The notes: generated by a model not told the origin, from the letters alone. A stretch of 61,152 nucleotides of DNA from Clostridiaceae bacterium (GCA_012718915.1 JAAYBI010000065.1:1-61152), one strand, 5' to 3'; counted from the stretch's first letter, positions 1 through 7,928 are shown. Numbers and translations are program-made.

Positions 1-4
1 ACCA

Positions 5-122
5 TTCCGGCGGCTATGACAAAGAGGCCACACCTGTTCCCATCCCGAACACAGCCGTTAAGCTCTTTTGTGTCGACAATACTTGGCTGGCAACGGCCCG
101 GGAAGATAGATCGCTGCCGGAT
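5..122 (+). rRNA. rrf: 5S ribosomal RNA
   Basis: The sequence carries the conserved 5S core (CACACCTGTTCCCATCCCGA, then ACTTGGCTGG) and closes with a terminal helix in which TCCGGCGGC near base 6 pairs with GCTGCCGGA ending at 121. A tRNA gene follows within a few bases, so this is probably the end of an rRNA operon whose 16S and 23S genes lie upstream of the window. Exact ends are good to about 3 nt. Confidence 0.95.
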
Positions 123-127
123 TATAT

Positions 128-203
128 TCCTCAATAGCTCAGTTGGTAGAGCATGCGGCTGTTAACCGCAGGGTCGTAGGTTCGAGTCCTACTTGAGGAG
201 CCA
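128..203 (+). tRNA. tRNA-Asn (anticodon GTT)
   Basis: A full cloverleaf is visible. The acceptor stem is TCCTCAA with TTGAGGA. The D-arm contains AGCTCAGTTGGTAGAGC. The anticodon stem TGCGG/CCGCA encloses a CTGTTAA loop with GTT at 161-163, and the T-arm contains GGTTCGAGTCC. The discriminator base is G and the 3' CCA is encoded. It sits 5 nt after the 5S gene and is probably processed from the rRNA transcript. Confidence 0.97.
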
Positions 204-207
204 GATA

Positions 208-237
208 AGCCCATGAAGCATGCTTCATGGGCTTTTT
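208..237 (+). terminator. Rho-independent terminator of the rRNA/tRNA transcript
   Basis: A perfect stem AGCCCATGAAG/CTTCATGGGCT around a CATG loop is followed by five Ts. It directly follows the tRNA and faces rightward. The opposite strand has only a poor T-run. Confidence 0.9.
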
Positions 238-288
238 GATATAAAAATATAGGAATGCAGGATACGAATGTGATATGCGACCCAAATT

Positions 289-1479
289 CTACAGAATGTC
301 AACGGATGGGCATACGACCCATTTGCCGTTAGCGTCGGATGACTCGATGACATCATGAACGAATTGGACGCCTAATAATCCGTCGAACGCAGTTGGGAAT
401 GTCAACGACAAGTGATCCGGAGCCGTTCCGAATATTTTCGAAGCGATTACATCAGACGCATCCTTATAAATGTTTGCAAACGCTTCATGAAACCCTTCCG
501 GATGACCGGCGACGATTCGAGAAGCATTCTGCGCGAGGGGGTAAAGATTCGGTCCGGAAGGGGTCATGGTTTCTGCCGGCGAATGTAAGGGTTTTACGTC
601 AAGTCGCTGAGGTACTTCTTGCTGCCATTCGAGTGATCCTTTGGTACCACTGACTCTGATTTTCAGACTGTTTTCTACGCCTGCCGCTGCTTGAGTCACC
701 CAGAAACTAGCTCGGGCCCCGTTGCTGAGATGCAGGAGTGCGCCTGCATAATCATGCGTTTTACGACCGGGAACGATTGCACCAATCTCGGCAGATAACT
801 CATCGACTTCGAGAAAGGTAATATAGCGCATCAGATGATGTGCATGTGTACCGATATCACCCATAACAAGGGAGGGGCCACCTCTGACCGGGTCATATCG
901 CCAAGGTAAATCGCTACTGGGTGCGGGGTCGTTCTCATCTGCCTTGCCACCTTGGACATATTCGACCTGGACAAGTCGTATCGTCCCGAGATCACCGTGT
1001 TCGACCATGGCACGTGCTTGTCTGACCATCGGGTAACCTGAGTAATTGTGAGTCAAACAAAAAATCAGACCGGAAGAAGAAACTTTTTTGTAAAGCTCTT
1101 GTGCATCAGATAATGTATTAGTCATCGGCTTATCGCAAATAACATGCATTCCGGCGTCCAATGCCGCCATCGCATATTCAAAGTGGCTGTCATTTGGTGT
1201 CATAATCGCAACGACCTCGGCTCCATCCGGTCGAATTGCCTCTTCCCTTATAAGATCCATAGCGTCCGTATATATTCGATCCATCGGTAATCCGATTTGC
1301 TGCCCGTCTCGGATGGCTTTTTCGGGGCGGGAAGATAGTGCGGCAGCCACAATGTCGAAGCGGCCGTCGAGTGTTGCGGCTTGGCGGTGCATTGCGCCGA
1401 TAAACGATCCGGATCCTCCTCCGATGACACCGAGGCGTAATCGACGACCGAGTTTTTCGATAACGGTGTTTTGATTCAT
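289..1479 (-). CDS. Gfo/Idh/MocA family NAD(P)-dependent oxidoreductase
   Basis: 396-residue cytosolic dehydrogenase of the glucose-fructose oxidoreductase/inositol dehydrogenase family, which typically oxidises a sugar or cyclitol hydroxyl with NAD(P). The N-terminal Rossmann motif GVIGGGSGSFIG is at about residues 17-28. The family EKP signature appears as CDKP (115-118), supplying the catalytic lysine. A GDIGTHAHHL segment (207-216) matches the catalytic-histidine region. The length fits the family. The start is set by GGGAGG about 8 nt upstream. It faces the tRNA terminator and has no same-strand partner, so the substrate cannot be inferred from context; inositol-like or amino-sugar substrates are possible. 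Confidence 0.88.
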   Translation of the reverse strand: MNQNTVIEKLGRRLRLGVIGGGSGSFIGAMHRQAATLDGRFDIVAAALSSRPEKAIRDGQQIGLPMDRIYTDAMDLIREEAIRPDGAEVVAIMTPNDSHFEYAMAALDAGMHVICDKPMTNTLSDAQELYKKVSSSGLIFCLTHNYSGYPMVRQARAMVEHGDLGTIRLVQVEYVQGGKADENDPAPSSDLPWRYDPVRGGPSLVMGDIGTHAHHLMRYITFLEVDELSAEIGAIVPGRKTHDYAGALLHLSNGARASFWVTQAAAGVENSLKIRVSGTKGSLEWQQEVPQRLDVKPLHSPAETMTPSGPNLYPLAQNASRIVAGHPEGFHEAFANIYKDASDVIASKIFGTAPDHLSLTFPTAFDGLLGVQFVHDVIESSDANGKWVVCPSVDIL

Positions 1480-1524
1480 ATCACAATCCTCCCGTTTTTG
1501 TATTCATTATAGCAGTCTGATAAA

Positions 1525-1560
1525 TAAAAAAAGAACCGGGAGTGATTGTCTCTCGGTCTT
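1525..1560 (-). terminator. Terminator of the leftward ABC transporter operon
   Basis: Stem ACCGGGAG (1535-1542) pairs with CTCTCGGT (1550-1557), including one G-T pair. Read leftward, it is followed by a long T-run (the A-rich 1526-1534). It lies between the membrane gene ending at 1597 and the next gene's start region. Confidence 0.75.
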
Positions 1561-1596
1561 TTATGTGAATATTCTGCGGAATCGGGATTGAGAAGC

Positions 1597-3321
1597 TTAT
1601 CTCAGTCGGAACGTTTTTGCGGAAAATTTATTGATGCACAAGATACCGATGATGAAATAGATCAGTGTGGCGATAATGAGAACAGCCATGTAAATTGTCA
1701 TATTAACTTCTGACATTTGAAAATTCATCCAAGAGATGTAATATACTACACCCTGTACGATGTTGAATAATTTGCTTTTTACACCGAGTTCCGAGGTATA
1801 AGGCTGGATGATATAGTAAATGAACAGATCATGGAAGGAGAAAAAGATCCAGATCATGGTACAGGCGATGATATACGGAATCATCTCGATGTAATGAATG
1901 CTCTTAAGAGATGTATGGTGCTCGAAGAAATTTCCAAAGATATCGAAGCCTACGGAGATGACCAAGATACCCATGAACGTCGGCAAATTGTAATACAAGA
2001 TGGTCTTAAAGCGATGGTAAAAGCTACGAAGGACGGCCTTGCTCTCTCGATAAAAGGGATAGGTCAGCATGGCCGAATCACAACTTCGGAACATGGCTGC
2101 AGTCGCAGAGCGACCCAGAGAAAGAAAATAAAAAACACCAAAGCAAAGTGGCAGAATATGAAATGTGCGTTCTGAAACGCTGGTAATCGGACGATCAGAA
2201 AAGAATCGGAAAAAGGTCGTAATTCCAATATAACTCAGGCTGATGCCAGCTAATGCGCAGCCCCGAAACAACATGTGCTTGTTGAAGTATTTGCGATGTC
2301 TGCGAACAAAAATTCGATTGAAATAGGCATAGCCCGACAGATGAGAATATAACATTTGATCTTCGGCAGTGTTGGTATCTTGATCGATGGCATTCTTGAC
2401 CGTTGCAAAGTTTTTGTCTTTCGTGCTATTTTTACTTTTTTCTAAAGCGATGTTGAAGTTAACAACGGATGTCCAAGCAAGCTCACGATATTGTTGGAAA
2501 TTGAGGACGTATAAAGCGGAGAGTACCGAAGCGATGATCATTCCCAAAATAAATAACGGATGCAAGACAACAGAGCTTACGCTGAAAGTATTATTAGAGA
2601 TTATTAGAATGTACGGGGCGGGGAAAACGGCAATCGCGACAACGAGGATTAAGTAATTGAAAAATTTGCGATTTCTTTTTTTGGATAGGGAGAGGTGTTT
2701 GAAAAACAATAGGTATAAAGCCTCAAAAGTCATTTTGCTCATGGCCATCGTCATGAGAATCAACAGGCCGTCAAATATGCTGTAGTCCGGACTCGTTGAT
2801 AATAGGATCGCGTAAGGGATAGAGGCGAAAAAATCGATTATCTTTCGCTCGAAAATTCTTGCAGGTATATATATCGCGCTATCCACACGAAATTTATCAA
2901 TCAGCATAAGATCAAGCGACGCATCGAGATTCATCGCCTTGCCATAGGCTATGCCGGCTCCGATATAACTAAAGAAAAAGAAAAAGAGAAGGGCATAATT
3001 ATAGATGGTTGCTGAAAGCAATCCGCTTTCAGTCCGTCCGCCCATATCTAAGGCCCACGCGCAACTGGCGAGAAGGAAAGCAAGATATAGAGCTTTCATC
3101 ATAAGGCGTTTGAACAGTCGAACAATGTTTGCAAGGACGACGAGAGCGATTTTGCTCTCATACTCGCCATAAAGGCTTGTGGGGATGGATTTGCCAACGA
3201 TCGGTAGTCTCGTCAAAAAAAAGATGAATCGATTGAGTGTAACCGATAACGAGATTTTTCGAGACGTGAGCATCATGGCAAAATATGTGCGAGCCGGCGT
3301 CTTGGTTGTGGTGTGACTCAT
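1597..3321 (-). CDS. Multi-pass membrane protein, probable ABC transporter permease
   Basis: 574-residue very hydrophobic protein with many predicted membrane segments, for example residues 70-95, 100-125, 165-200, 225-270, then a cluster in the C-terminal half after a charged cytosolic stretch near 285-325. I recognise no specific domain signature. The permease call is an inference from its position 33 bp after a gene for a stand-alone ABC ATPase on the same strand, each with its own strong RBS (GGAGG before this start). Such ATPase plus large permease pairs resemble bacteriocin or lantibiotic-type and NatAB-type exporters. The substrate is unknown. Confidence 0.65.
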   Translation of the reverse strand: MSHTTTKTPARTYFAMMLTSRKISLSVTLNRFIFFLTRLPIVGKSIPTSLYGEYESKIALVVLANIVRLFKRLMMKALYLAFLLASCAWALDMGGRTESGLLSATIYNYALLFFFFFSYIGAGIAYGKAMNLDASLDLMLIDKFRVDSAIYIPARIFERKIIDFFASIPYAILLSTSPDYSIFDGLLILMTMAMSKMTFEALYLLFFKHLSLSKKRNRKFFNYLILVVAIAVFPAPYILIISNNTFSVSSVVLHPLFILGMIIASVLSALYVLNFQQYRELAWTSVVNFNIALEKSKNSTKDKNFATVKNAIDQDTNTAEDQMLYSHLSGYAYFNRIFVRRHRKYFNKHMLFRGCALAGISLSYIGITTFFRFFSDRPITSVSERTFHILPLCFGVFYFLSLGRSATAAMFRSCDSAMLTYPFYRESKAVLRSFYHRFKTILYYNLPTFMGILVISVGFDIFGNFFEHHTSLKSIHYIEMIPYIIACTMIWIFFSFHDLFIYYIIQPYTSELGVKSKLFNIVQGVVYYISWMNFQMSEVNMTIYMAVLIIATLIYFIIGILCINKFSAKTFRLR

Positions 3322-3354
3322 GATATTAATATCCTCCGGTAGTGAAGTATCTGG

Positions 3355-4119
3355 TTATGCTTGGGATTCAGGTTCTTGAAGCAATGCAATGACCTCTGCC
3401 TCGAATTCCGAAGAATGGATTTTTTCAGGTGGTATCGGACGCAATTGACCATCATGAAGGACGACAATCTCATCGCACAAATCTTGAGCCAGCTGGAGTA
3501 TGTGTGTTGAAAATATGATGATATGGTCCTTCTTGATATTCTTAATCATGTTTTTGACTTCGAGAGCGGCAACAACGTCGAAAGAAGTCAGCGGCTCGTC
3601 GAGTAAGATGACCGGCGGTTTCAGTATGTGCATGGATATAAGCATCTGAAGTTTATTCATCATGCCGTGCGAGTAGCCTTTAATCAGGCGATCCCCGTCG
3701 GCAGGGTTGAATGCAACCATTCGAAAATAATCATCGACTTCTTTCGGATTCTGAATTTTGCCTCCGTTTATCTCAATGAAAAATTTGATGAACTCTCGGC
3801 CGGTCATAAACTCGGGTAAGTGTGGTTGCGTGAATACAAATCCAATATCACTTTCTTTGTAGTTCCTTGATTGATTGGATGAAGCTGAGACGGACTCAAA
3901 GAAACCAGGCGCATCGGTTGCCTCGTCATTGTAGTCAATTGCAATCCGTCCGCTATTGAATTCAAGGTAACTTGCAAGGCAATTGAACAGAGTGGTCTTT
4001 CCGGCACCGTTGCGGCCCAACAAACCGTATATGCGCCCTCGTTCAAAAGTATAGGTTACCTTGTTGAGAACCGTATGAGAATCGAAACTGTGCTCCAGTT
4101 CGTGAATGTGAAGACGCAT
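3355..4119 (-). CDS. ABC transporter ATP-binding protein
   Basis: 254-residue nucleotide-binding subunit that energises the membrane protein encoded next. The Walker A motif GRNGAGKTT is at residues 35-43, the Walker B is VILLDEP, and the H-loop is IIIFSTHIL. The ABC signature is divergent: YSHGMMNK where LSGGQ is usual, close to the SxGM(R/x)xK style of NatA/BcrA-like exporters. A GCGGAGG site fixes the ATG. It is the first gene of a two-gene operon. Export rather than import is likely because no binding-protein gene is present. Confidence 0.88.
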   Translation of the reverse strand: MRLHIHELEHSFDSHTVLNKVTYTFERGRIYGLLGRNGAGKTTLFNCLASYLEFNSGRIAIDYNDEATDAPGFFESVSASSNQSRNYKESDIGFVFTQPHLPEFMTGREFIKFFIEINGGKIQNPKEVDDYFRMVAFNPADGDRLIKGYSHGMMNKLQMLISMHILKPPVILLDEPLTSFDVVAALEVKNMIKNIKKDHIIIFSTHILQLAQDLCDEIVVLHDGQLRPIPPEKIHSSEFEAEVIALLQEPESQA

Positions 4120-4149
4120 GAAAAAACCTCCGCTCGTAAACTAATGAAC

Positions 4150-4179
4150 ATTTTACACTATATTAATCGATTAATACAA
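4150..4179 (-). promoter_or_regulatory. Promoter with palindromic operator upstream of the ABC operon
   Basis: Read leftward, a -35-like TTGTAT (4174-4179) and a -10-like TAAAAT (4150-4155) are spaced by 18 bp. A perfect 16-bp palindrome TATTAATCGATTAATA (4161-4176) fills most of the spacer, a position where a bound dimer would block RNA polymerase. No regulator gene lies beside it. Confidence 0.5.
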
Positions 4180-4491
4180 GTGCCTCGAAGTCAGGGCTAG
4201 ACACCTAGTTCCGTGAAAGGCATGAATGTTATTGTGTGACAAGACACGGATACTGTCGTTAACGGATTTTGACGCTGGAAATGTTGCTCAAGTCTTTTAC
4301 CAGAGATACGCCACGGAAAATATTTCCGTGCCGGGCACGTTGAAGTCGTCAATATCCGAGGATATGGAGTGTTTTGAATGATTATGCCGGTACGGGATTT
4401 GCGCGAAAAAGCAAGTGAAATGCATATACCGACTAAGCGGAGAGTTTGGGTGATTTGGGCGGCAATAGCGGGCCGAGATGAATTATATATT
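4180..4491. other. Intergenic stretch without a recognisable gene
   Basis: No credible reading frame is seen on either strand. The only structure I note is the inverted repeat CACGGAAAATATTTCCGTG (4312-4330), with 8-bp perfect arms and no T-run, so it is not a terminator. Short AT-rich palindromes are also present. Confidence 0.6.
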
Positions 4492-4937
4492 ACATTCTAA
4501 CACATACGAAATGGTTGAGTTTGAGCTGTGTCGTATGTAATTGCCTCCAAAATCGGAATTTTTGCATCTTTTGGCGGTAATTACATATCTTCTCCGCTTC
4601 CCGATGCAATGATTATCTCAAGATCTACCGCAAAATTCTGATGTTTTGTAACTTTTGGCGGTAATCTGCAACTTTCTCAAGGAGATACGAAGTCATGAGG
4701 TGCTTTATTTACCGTTTCGTATGTATTGACTTTGATTATCAACTTAGCGTGAAACGTTTTGCTACATTCTAATACATACAAGACTGTTACAAGTATTCTG
4801 TTTCGTATGTATTTTTCTAATAATTCTGCCACATTTGCGTAGTCTAATACATACGAAATGGCTGGGTTTGTGCAGTTTCGTATGTATTTGTGCTTCTGAA
4901 CAGCTTCTTCTTCACACTCTAATACATACGAAATGGG
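4492..4937. repeat. Array of dyad repeats (TAATACATACGAAA ... TTTCGTATGTATT)
   Basis: Left arms related to CTAATACATACGAAATGG start at 4498, 4679 (degenerate), 4770, 4845 and 4920. Right arms related to CAGTTTCGTATGTATT start at 4529, 4715, 4801 and 4876. In three units the right arm lies exactly 31 bp after the left arm, making a hairpin-capable dyad of about 44 bp. The last three left arms and the last two right arms repeat at exactly 75 bp. The fifth unit has only its left arm. Loops and inter-unit spacers are not conserved. The array lacks the constant-repeat/variable-spacer design of CRISPR and the T-runs of terminators. Confidence 0.85.
4541..4664. repeat. Second dyad type (TTACCGCCAAAA ... 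TTTTGGCGGTAA), two copies
   Basis: Copy 1 has arms TTGCCTCCAAAA (4541-4552) and TTTTGGCGGTAA (4569-4580). Copy 2 has arms TACCGCAAAA (4626-4635) and TTTTGGCGGTAA (4653-4664). The right arms are identical and the left arms degenerate. These units sit between the first and second CATACGAAA-type dyads, and copy 1 abuts the first of them (shared bases 4541-4542). They have a similar overall size of about 40 bp. Confidence 0.7.
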
Positions 4938-4970
4938 AAATTTTGATGATTTTGTCTGTAATTCCCTGAA

Positions 4971-4984
4971 GCGAAACGTTTCGC
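4971..4984. promoter_or_regulatory. LacI-family-like palindrome
   Basis: A perfect 14-bp palindrome GCGAAACGTTTCGC with the central AACGTT common in LacI/PurR/CcpA-type operators. A weaker relative, GTGAAACGTTTTGC, lies at 4749-4762. The site is about 400 bp upstream of the nearest downstream gene, so its target is uncertain. Confidence 0.35.
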
Positions 4985-4989
4985 GAACA

Positions 4990-5080
4990 GCCCACACCAG
5001 CACACCACCAACGCCGAACGGCCCACACCAGCACACCACCAACGCCGTACAGCCCATTCCACCACCGCCACAGCCGTCGC
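4990..5080. repeat. 31-bp C-rich tandem direct repeat, about 2.9 copies
   Basis: Two near-identical 31-bp units (4990-5020 and 5021-5051) begin GCCCACACCAGCACACCACC and differ by two bases at the end. A third, diverged unit follows (5052-5080). The tract is strongly strand-asymmetric, with C and A on the + strand and almost no T. It encodes only low-complexity proline/threonine or glycine/valine strings, so it is unlikely to be coding. Confidence 0.85.
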
Positions 5081-5389
5081 TACCCTCGCTTACGAGTCAT
5101 TCTATTTCTAGTCGAATATTGTCCGGGACGGTGGTAAATGCACACTGTTCAACTTGCATCCCAATAACTCAGTTGTTCGCCCCGAAGCATTACTACACTA
5201 TTCTTGGGAATAGATAAAGAACCCGAGACAGCGTTTGTATTATTTCCGCTTGCGAGACAGCTCTGTCCTTATTGTAGAGTATTCTTGAAATATCTTATTT
5301 TTTTAGAGTATTAGCATCTTCTTGTCCATTTGTCTGATAAAATAGTTTTATCGATTACTGATTACATGAGCTGAAAGGATACTTCGACT
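5081..5389 (+). other. Intergenic region upstream of the HerA-like gene
   Basis: No gene is seen. Before the next start there is an inverted repeat GATAAAA/TTTTATC (5336-5352) that overlaps a -10-like TAAAAT, and an AAAGGA ribosome-binding site. A convincing -35 box at proper spacing was not found. Confidence 0.5.
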
Positions 5390-7864
5390 ATGGAAAGTTT
5401 TGAAAATCTCAATGCGTTTTATCTCGGCCGCGAGTATGACCCGAACCAAAGGCAGGATTTACCGAATTACTTGCTGTATGATTCGAAGGATCTTCTAACC
5501 CATGCAGTCTGCGTCGGTATGACCGGAAGCGGGAAGACCGGATTGTGTCTTTCACTACTTGAGGAGGCCGCGATTGATGGCATCCCGGCGATTGTTATTG
5601 ATCCCAAGGGCGATATGGCCAACTTGTTTTTGGCTTTTCCTGATCTGGCTCCGGAGGACTTTCGCCCATGGATTAACGAGACTGAGGCGGTTAATGCCGG
5701 ACAGACTCCGGATGAATTTGCTGCCGCTCAGGCAAAAGTATGGTCCGACGGGCTCAGAGATTGGGGTCAGGACGGCAAACGTATTGCCATGATGCGCGAA
5801 AAGACTGATTTTGCATTATATACGCCCGGCAGTACAGCGGCTGCTCCTATTTCAGTCTTACAACAGTTGACGCCGAAGTCTGTTTCTTTAGAAGAGGATC
5901 AGGAGGTGGTCCTGGAACAAATTTCTTCTACGGTTTCCGGGTTGTTGTCGCTGCTCGGTATTGATGCGGACCCGATTCAGAGTCGGGAACATATTCTATT
6001 GTCCAACCTGCTCATCAATGCCGCTCAATCTGGTGTGGGAATGGATATTGCCACTCTGATTGCGAGTATTCAGCAACCGTCGATTCAAAAAATCGGTGTA
6101 ATTGATATGGAAGATTTCTATCCGGCCAAGGACAGACTGGCGCTTGCGCTTAAGATTAATAACTTGCTCGCGTCTCCTAAATTTGCAACATGGATGCAAG
6201 GCGATCCGCTTGATATCGACCGCTTATTATATTCAGCTTCCGGGAAGCCGAAAATTTCCGTATTATCCATCTCGCATTTGAATGATGCAGAGCGTATGTT
6301 TTTCGTTACGATTCTCTTGAATCAAGTGCTTTCGTGGACACGCCAACAAAGCGGCACAGGCAGTTTGCGCGCGATTCTGTACATGGACGAGATATTTGGA
6401 TTTTTTCCGCCGGTTGCGACGCCACCGTCTAAAGCGCCTCTGCTTACATTATTGAAGCAAGCCAGAGCTTTCGGGTTAGGTGTAGTACTGACCACACAGA
6501 ATCCTGCAGATTTGGATTATAAGGGGCTGTCCAATACCGGCACTTGGTTTATCGGACGTTTACAGACCGAGCGCGATAAAGCTCGGGTTTTAGAGGGGCT
6601 GGAAGGTGCGGCGGCGAGCCAGGGAACGGGATTTGATCGTCAGCAGATGGATCAGCTTTTGTCCGGACTGGACAAGCGCGTCTTCTTAATGAATAACGTT
6701 CATGATCGTGCACCGACGCTATTACGTACGAGATGGTGTATGTCATATCTTCGTGGGCCGCTTACGCGCAATCTGATTCAGAAACTTTACAGCGAGAATC
6801 CGGCGATCAGAGAAGCTTCTTCCGGTTCGGCGATGATCCCGAACCCTTCTTCGAGCAGCGTTACGGCACAGCAAGAATCGATTATTCCGGTCATGGAATC
6901 GGCTCCGGCACCGGCGAACGTCGCAGTGGCTTCCCCTTCGCCAAATGAAGCACCGATACCCGGTGGAATGCTTCCTAATCTGCCTTCGGATATTCGGCAA
7001 TATGTACTGAGCAAGAGCGGAGCAACTGCTTACGTTCCGACTTTGTTGGGTATTGCTCAGATTGGGTACAAGGATGCTGGTTCAGGAATGCAAAGCAGTC
7101 AGGAACTCGCGCTCTATACCGCCCTAAAGGATGGTGTTTTCGTGGCGGACTGGGATGAAGCCGAAGAGCTTGAATACGCTTTAGATCAGTTAGATACGGC
7201 ATTGCCGGCCGGCGCATCGACCGCTGCTTTGCCGGAAGCGGCTCGGCTGAGCCGTAATTACACTGCTTGGAAGCGAGAGTTGACGGATTGGCTGTTTCGC
7301 AATAAGTCCGTGACGCTTCTAGAAAATCCAGACTTAAAAATGATGGCGCTCCCGGGTGAAAGTGAACGTGATTTTCAAATTCGTATTCAACAAAGAGTTC
7401 GAGAGGATCGAGATGCTGCAATAGAGGCGCTTCGCAAAAAATTCGCAGTAAAGATTCAGTCACTTGAGGAGAAAATTCGAAAGGCGGAACAGGCAGTCGA
7501 CCGTGAAAAAGAGCAGGCCAAAACTCAAGGTCTTCAGACGGCGATTTCGGTTGGTGCGACTTTTTTGAGTGCTTTCATGGGTAAGAAGCGTGTATCAGCA
7601 TCCAGTGTCGGCAAGGCGACTACGGCAGCGCGCGGTGCGAGCCGAACCATGAAGGAGCAAGGAGATATTAAGCGCACAAAGGACACGGTTGACGCTTATA
7701 AAGAGCAATTGAAAGCACTTGAGGAGCAGATTGAGACTGATACACAAGCACTTTCGGATAGCATGGATCAGGCTGCAACCAATATTTCAGAGAAGCGTAT
7801 TAGTCCGATGAAAAAGGATATCTTGATTCGATCAATGGTCATTCTTTGGGTAGCGGCAGACTAG
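5390..7864 (+). CDS. HerA/FtsK-like P-loop ATPase with C-terminal coiled coil
   Basis: 824-residue ATPase of the HerA-FtsK superfamily (DUF87-type central domain), hexameric motors that translocate DNA or protein. Walker A GMTGSGKT is at residues 43-50, followed by the family segment IVIDPKGDMANL. Walker B ILYMDEIFGF is near residue 330, and VVLTTQNPADLDYKG forms the sensor region. After a proline/serine-rich linker (about 475-525) comes a charged, coiled-coil-rich C-terminus (about 655-800) interrupted by a short hydrophobic stretch. No NurA nuclease, SIR2 or other usual defence partner is adjacent. The function is therefore open: DNA processing or conjugation-like pumping are both possible. 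AAAGGA precedes the ATG. Confidence 0.8.
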   Translation: MESFENLNAFYLGREYDPNQRQDLPNYLLYDSKDLLTHAVCVGMTGSGKTGLCLSLLEEAAIDGIPAIVIDPKGDMANLFLAFPDLAPEDFRPWINETEAVNAGQTPDEFAAAQAKVWSDGLRDWGQDGKRIAMMREKTDFALYTPGSTAAAPISVLQQLTPKSVSLEEDQEVVLEQISSTVSGLLSLLGIDADPIQSREHILLSNLLINAAQSGVGMDIATLIASIQQPSIQKIGVIDMEDFYPAKDRLALALKINNLLASPKFATWMQGDPLDIDRLLYSASGKPKISVLSISHLNDAERMFFVTILLNQVLSWTRQQSGTGSLRAILYMDEIFGFFPPVATPPSKAPLLTLLKQARAFGLGVVLTTQNPADLDYKGLSNTGTWFIGRLQTERDKARVLEGLEGAAASQGTGFDRQQMDQLLSGLDKRVFLMNNVHDRAPTLLRTRWCMSYLRGPLTRNLIQKLYSENPAIREASSGSAMIPNPSSSSVTAQQESIIPVMESAPAPANVAVASPSPNEAPIPGGMLPNLPSDIRQYVLSKSGATAYVPTLLGIAQIGYKDAGSGMQSSQELALYTALKDGVFVADWDEAEELEYALDQLDTALPAGASTAALPEAARLSRNYTAWKRELTDWLFRNKSVTLLENPDLKMMALPGESERDFQIRIQQRVREDRDAAIEALRKKFAVKIQSLEEKIRKAEQAVDREKEQAKTQGLQTAISVGATFLSAFMGKKRVSASSVGKATTAARGASRTMKEQGDIKRTKDTVDAYKEQLKALEEQIETDTQALSDSMDQAATNISEKRISPMKKDILIRSMVILWVAAD

Positions 7865-7888
7865 TGGGCTCGACATTTCATCATATTA

Positions 7889-7928
7889 AGCGTCGGAGAT
7901 TTTGCAGATCATCCGACGCTTTGCTTTT
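7889..7928 (+). terminator. Rho-independent terminator after the HerA-like gene
   Basis: Stem AGCGTCGGA (7889-7897) pairs with TCCGACGCT (7912-7920) and is followed by TTGCTTTT. It is 25 bp after the stop codon. Confidence 0.8.

Noticed and set aside
4492-4937. CRISPR-like array
   Set aside because: Repeats are dyads with two arms and degenerate members, there is no constant repeat of 24-40 bp between unique spacers, and no cas genes are present.
4677-5057. Leftward 126-codon reading frame as a real gene
   Set aside because: It is built wholly from the dyad array and the C-rich tandem repeat, has no ribosome-binding site and resembles no known protein.
4492-5080. Integron attC sites or insertion-sequence ends
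   Set aside because: No integrase or transposase gene, no GTTRRRY core sites and no target-site duplications were seen around the dyads.
4933-5217. Rightward 94-codon frame rich in Pro/Thr
   Set aside because: The composition comes from the C-rich tandem repeat, and there is no ribosome-binding site or conserved motif.
5390-7864. HerA-based anti-phage defence system
   Set aside because: No SIR2, DUF4297, NurA or other effector gene is adjacent; the ATPase alone does not support a defence call.
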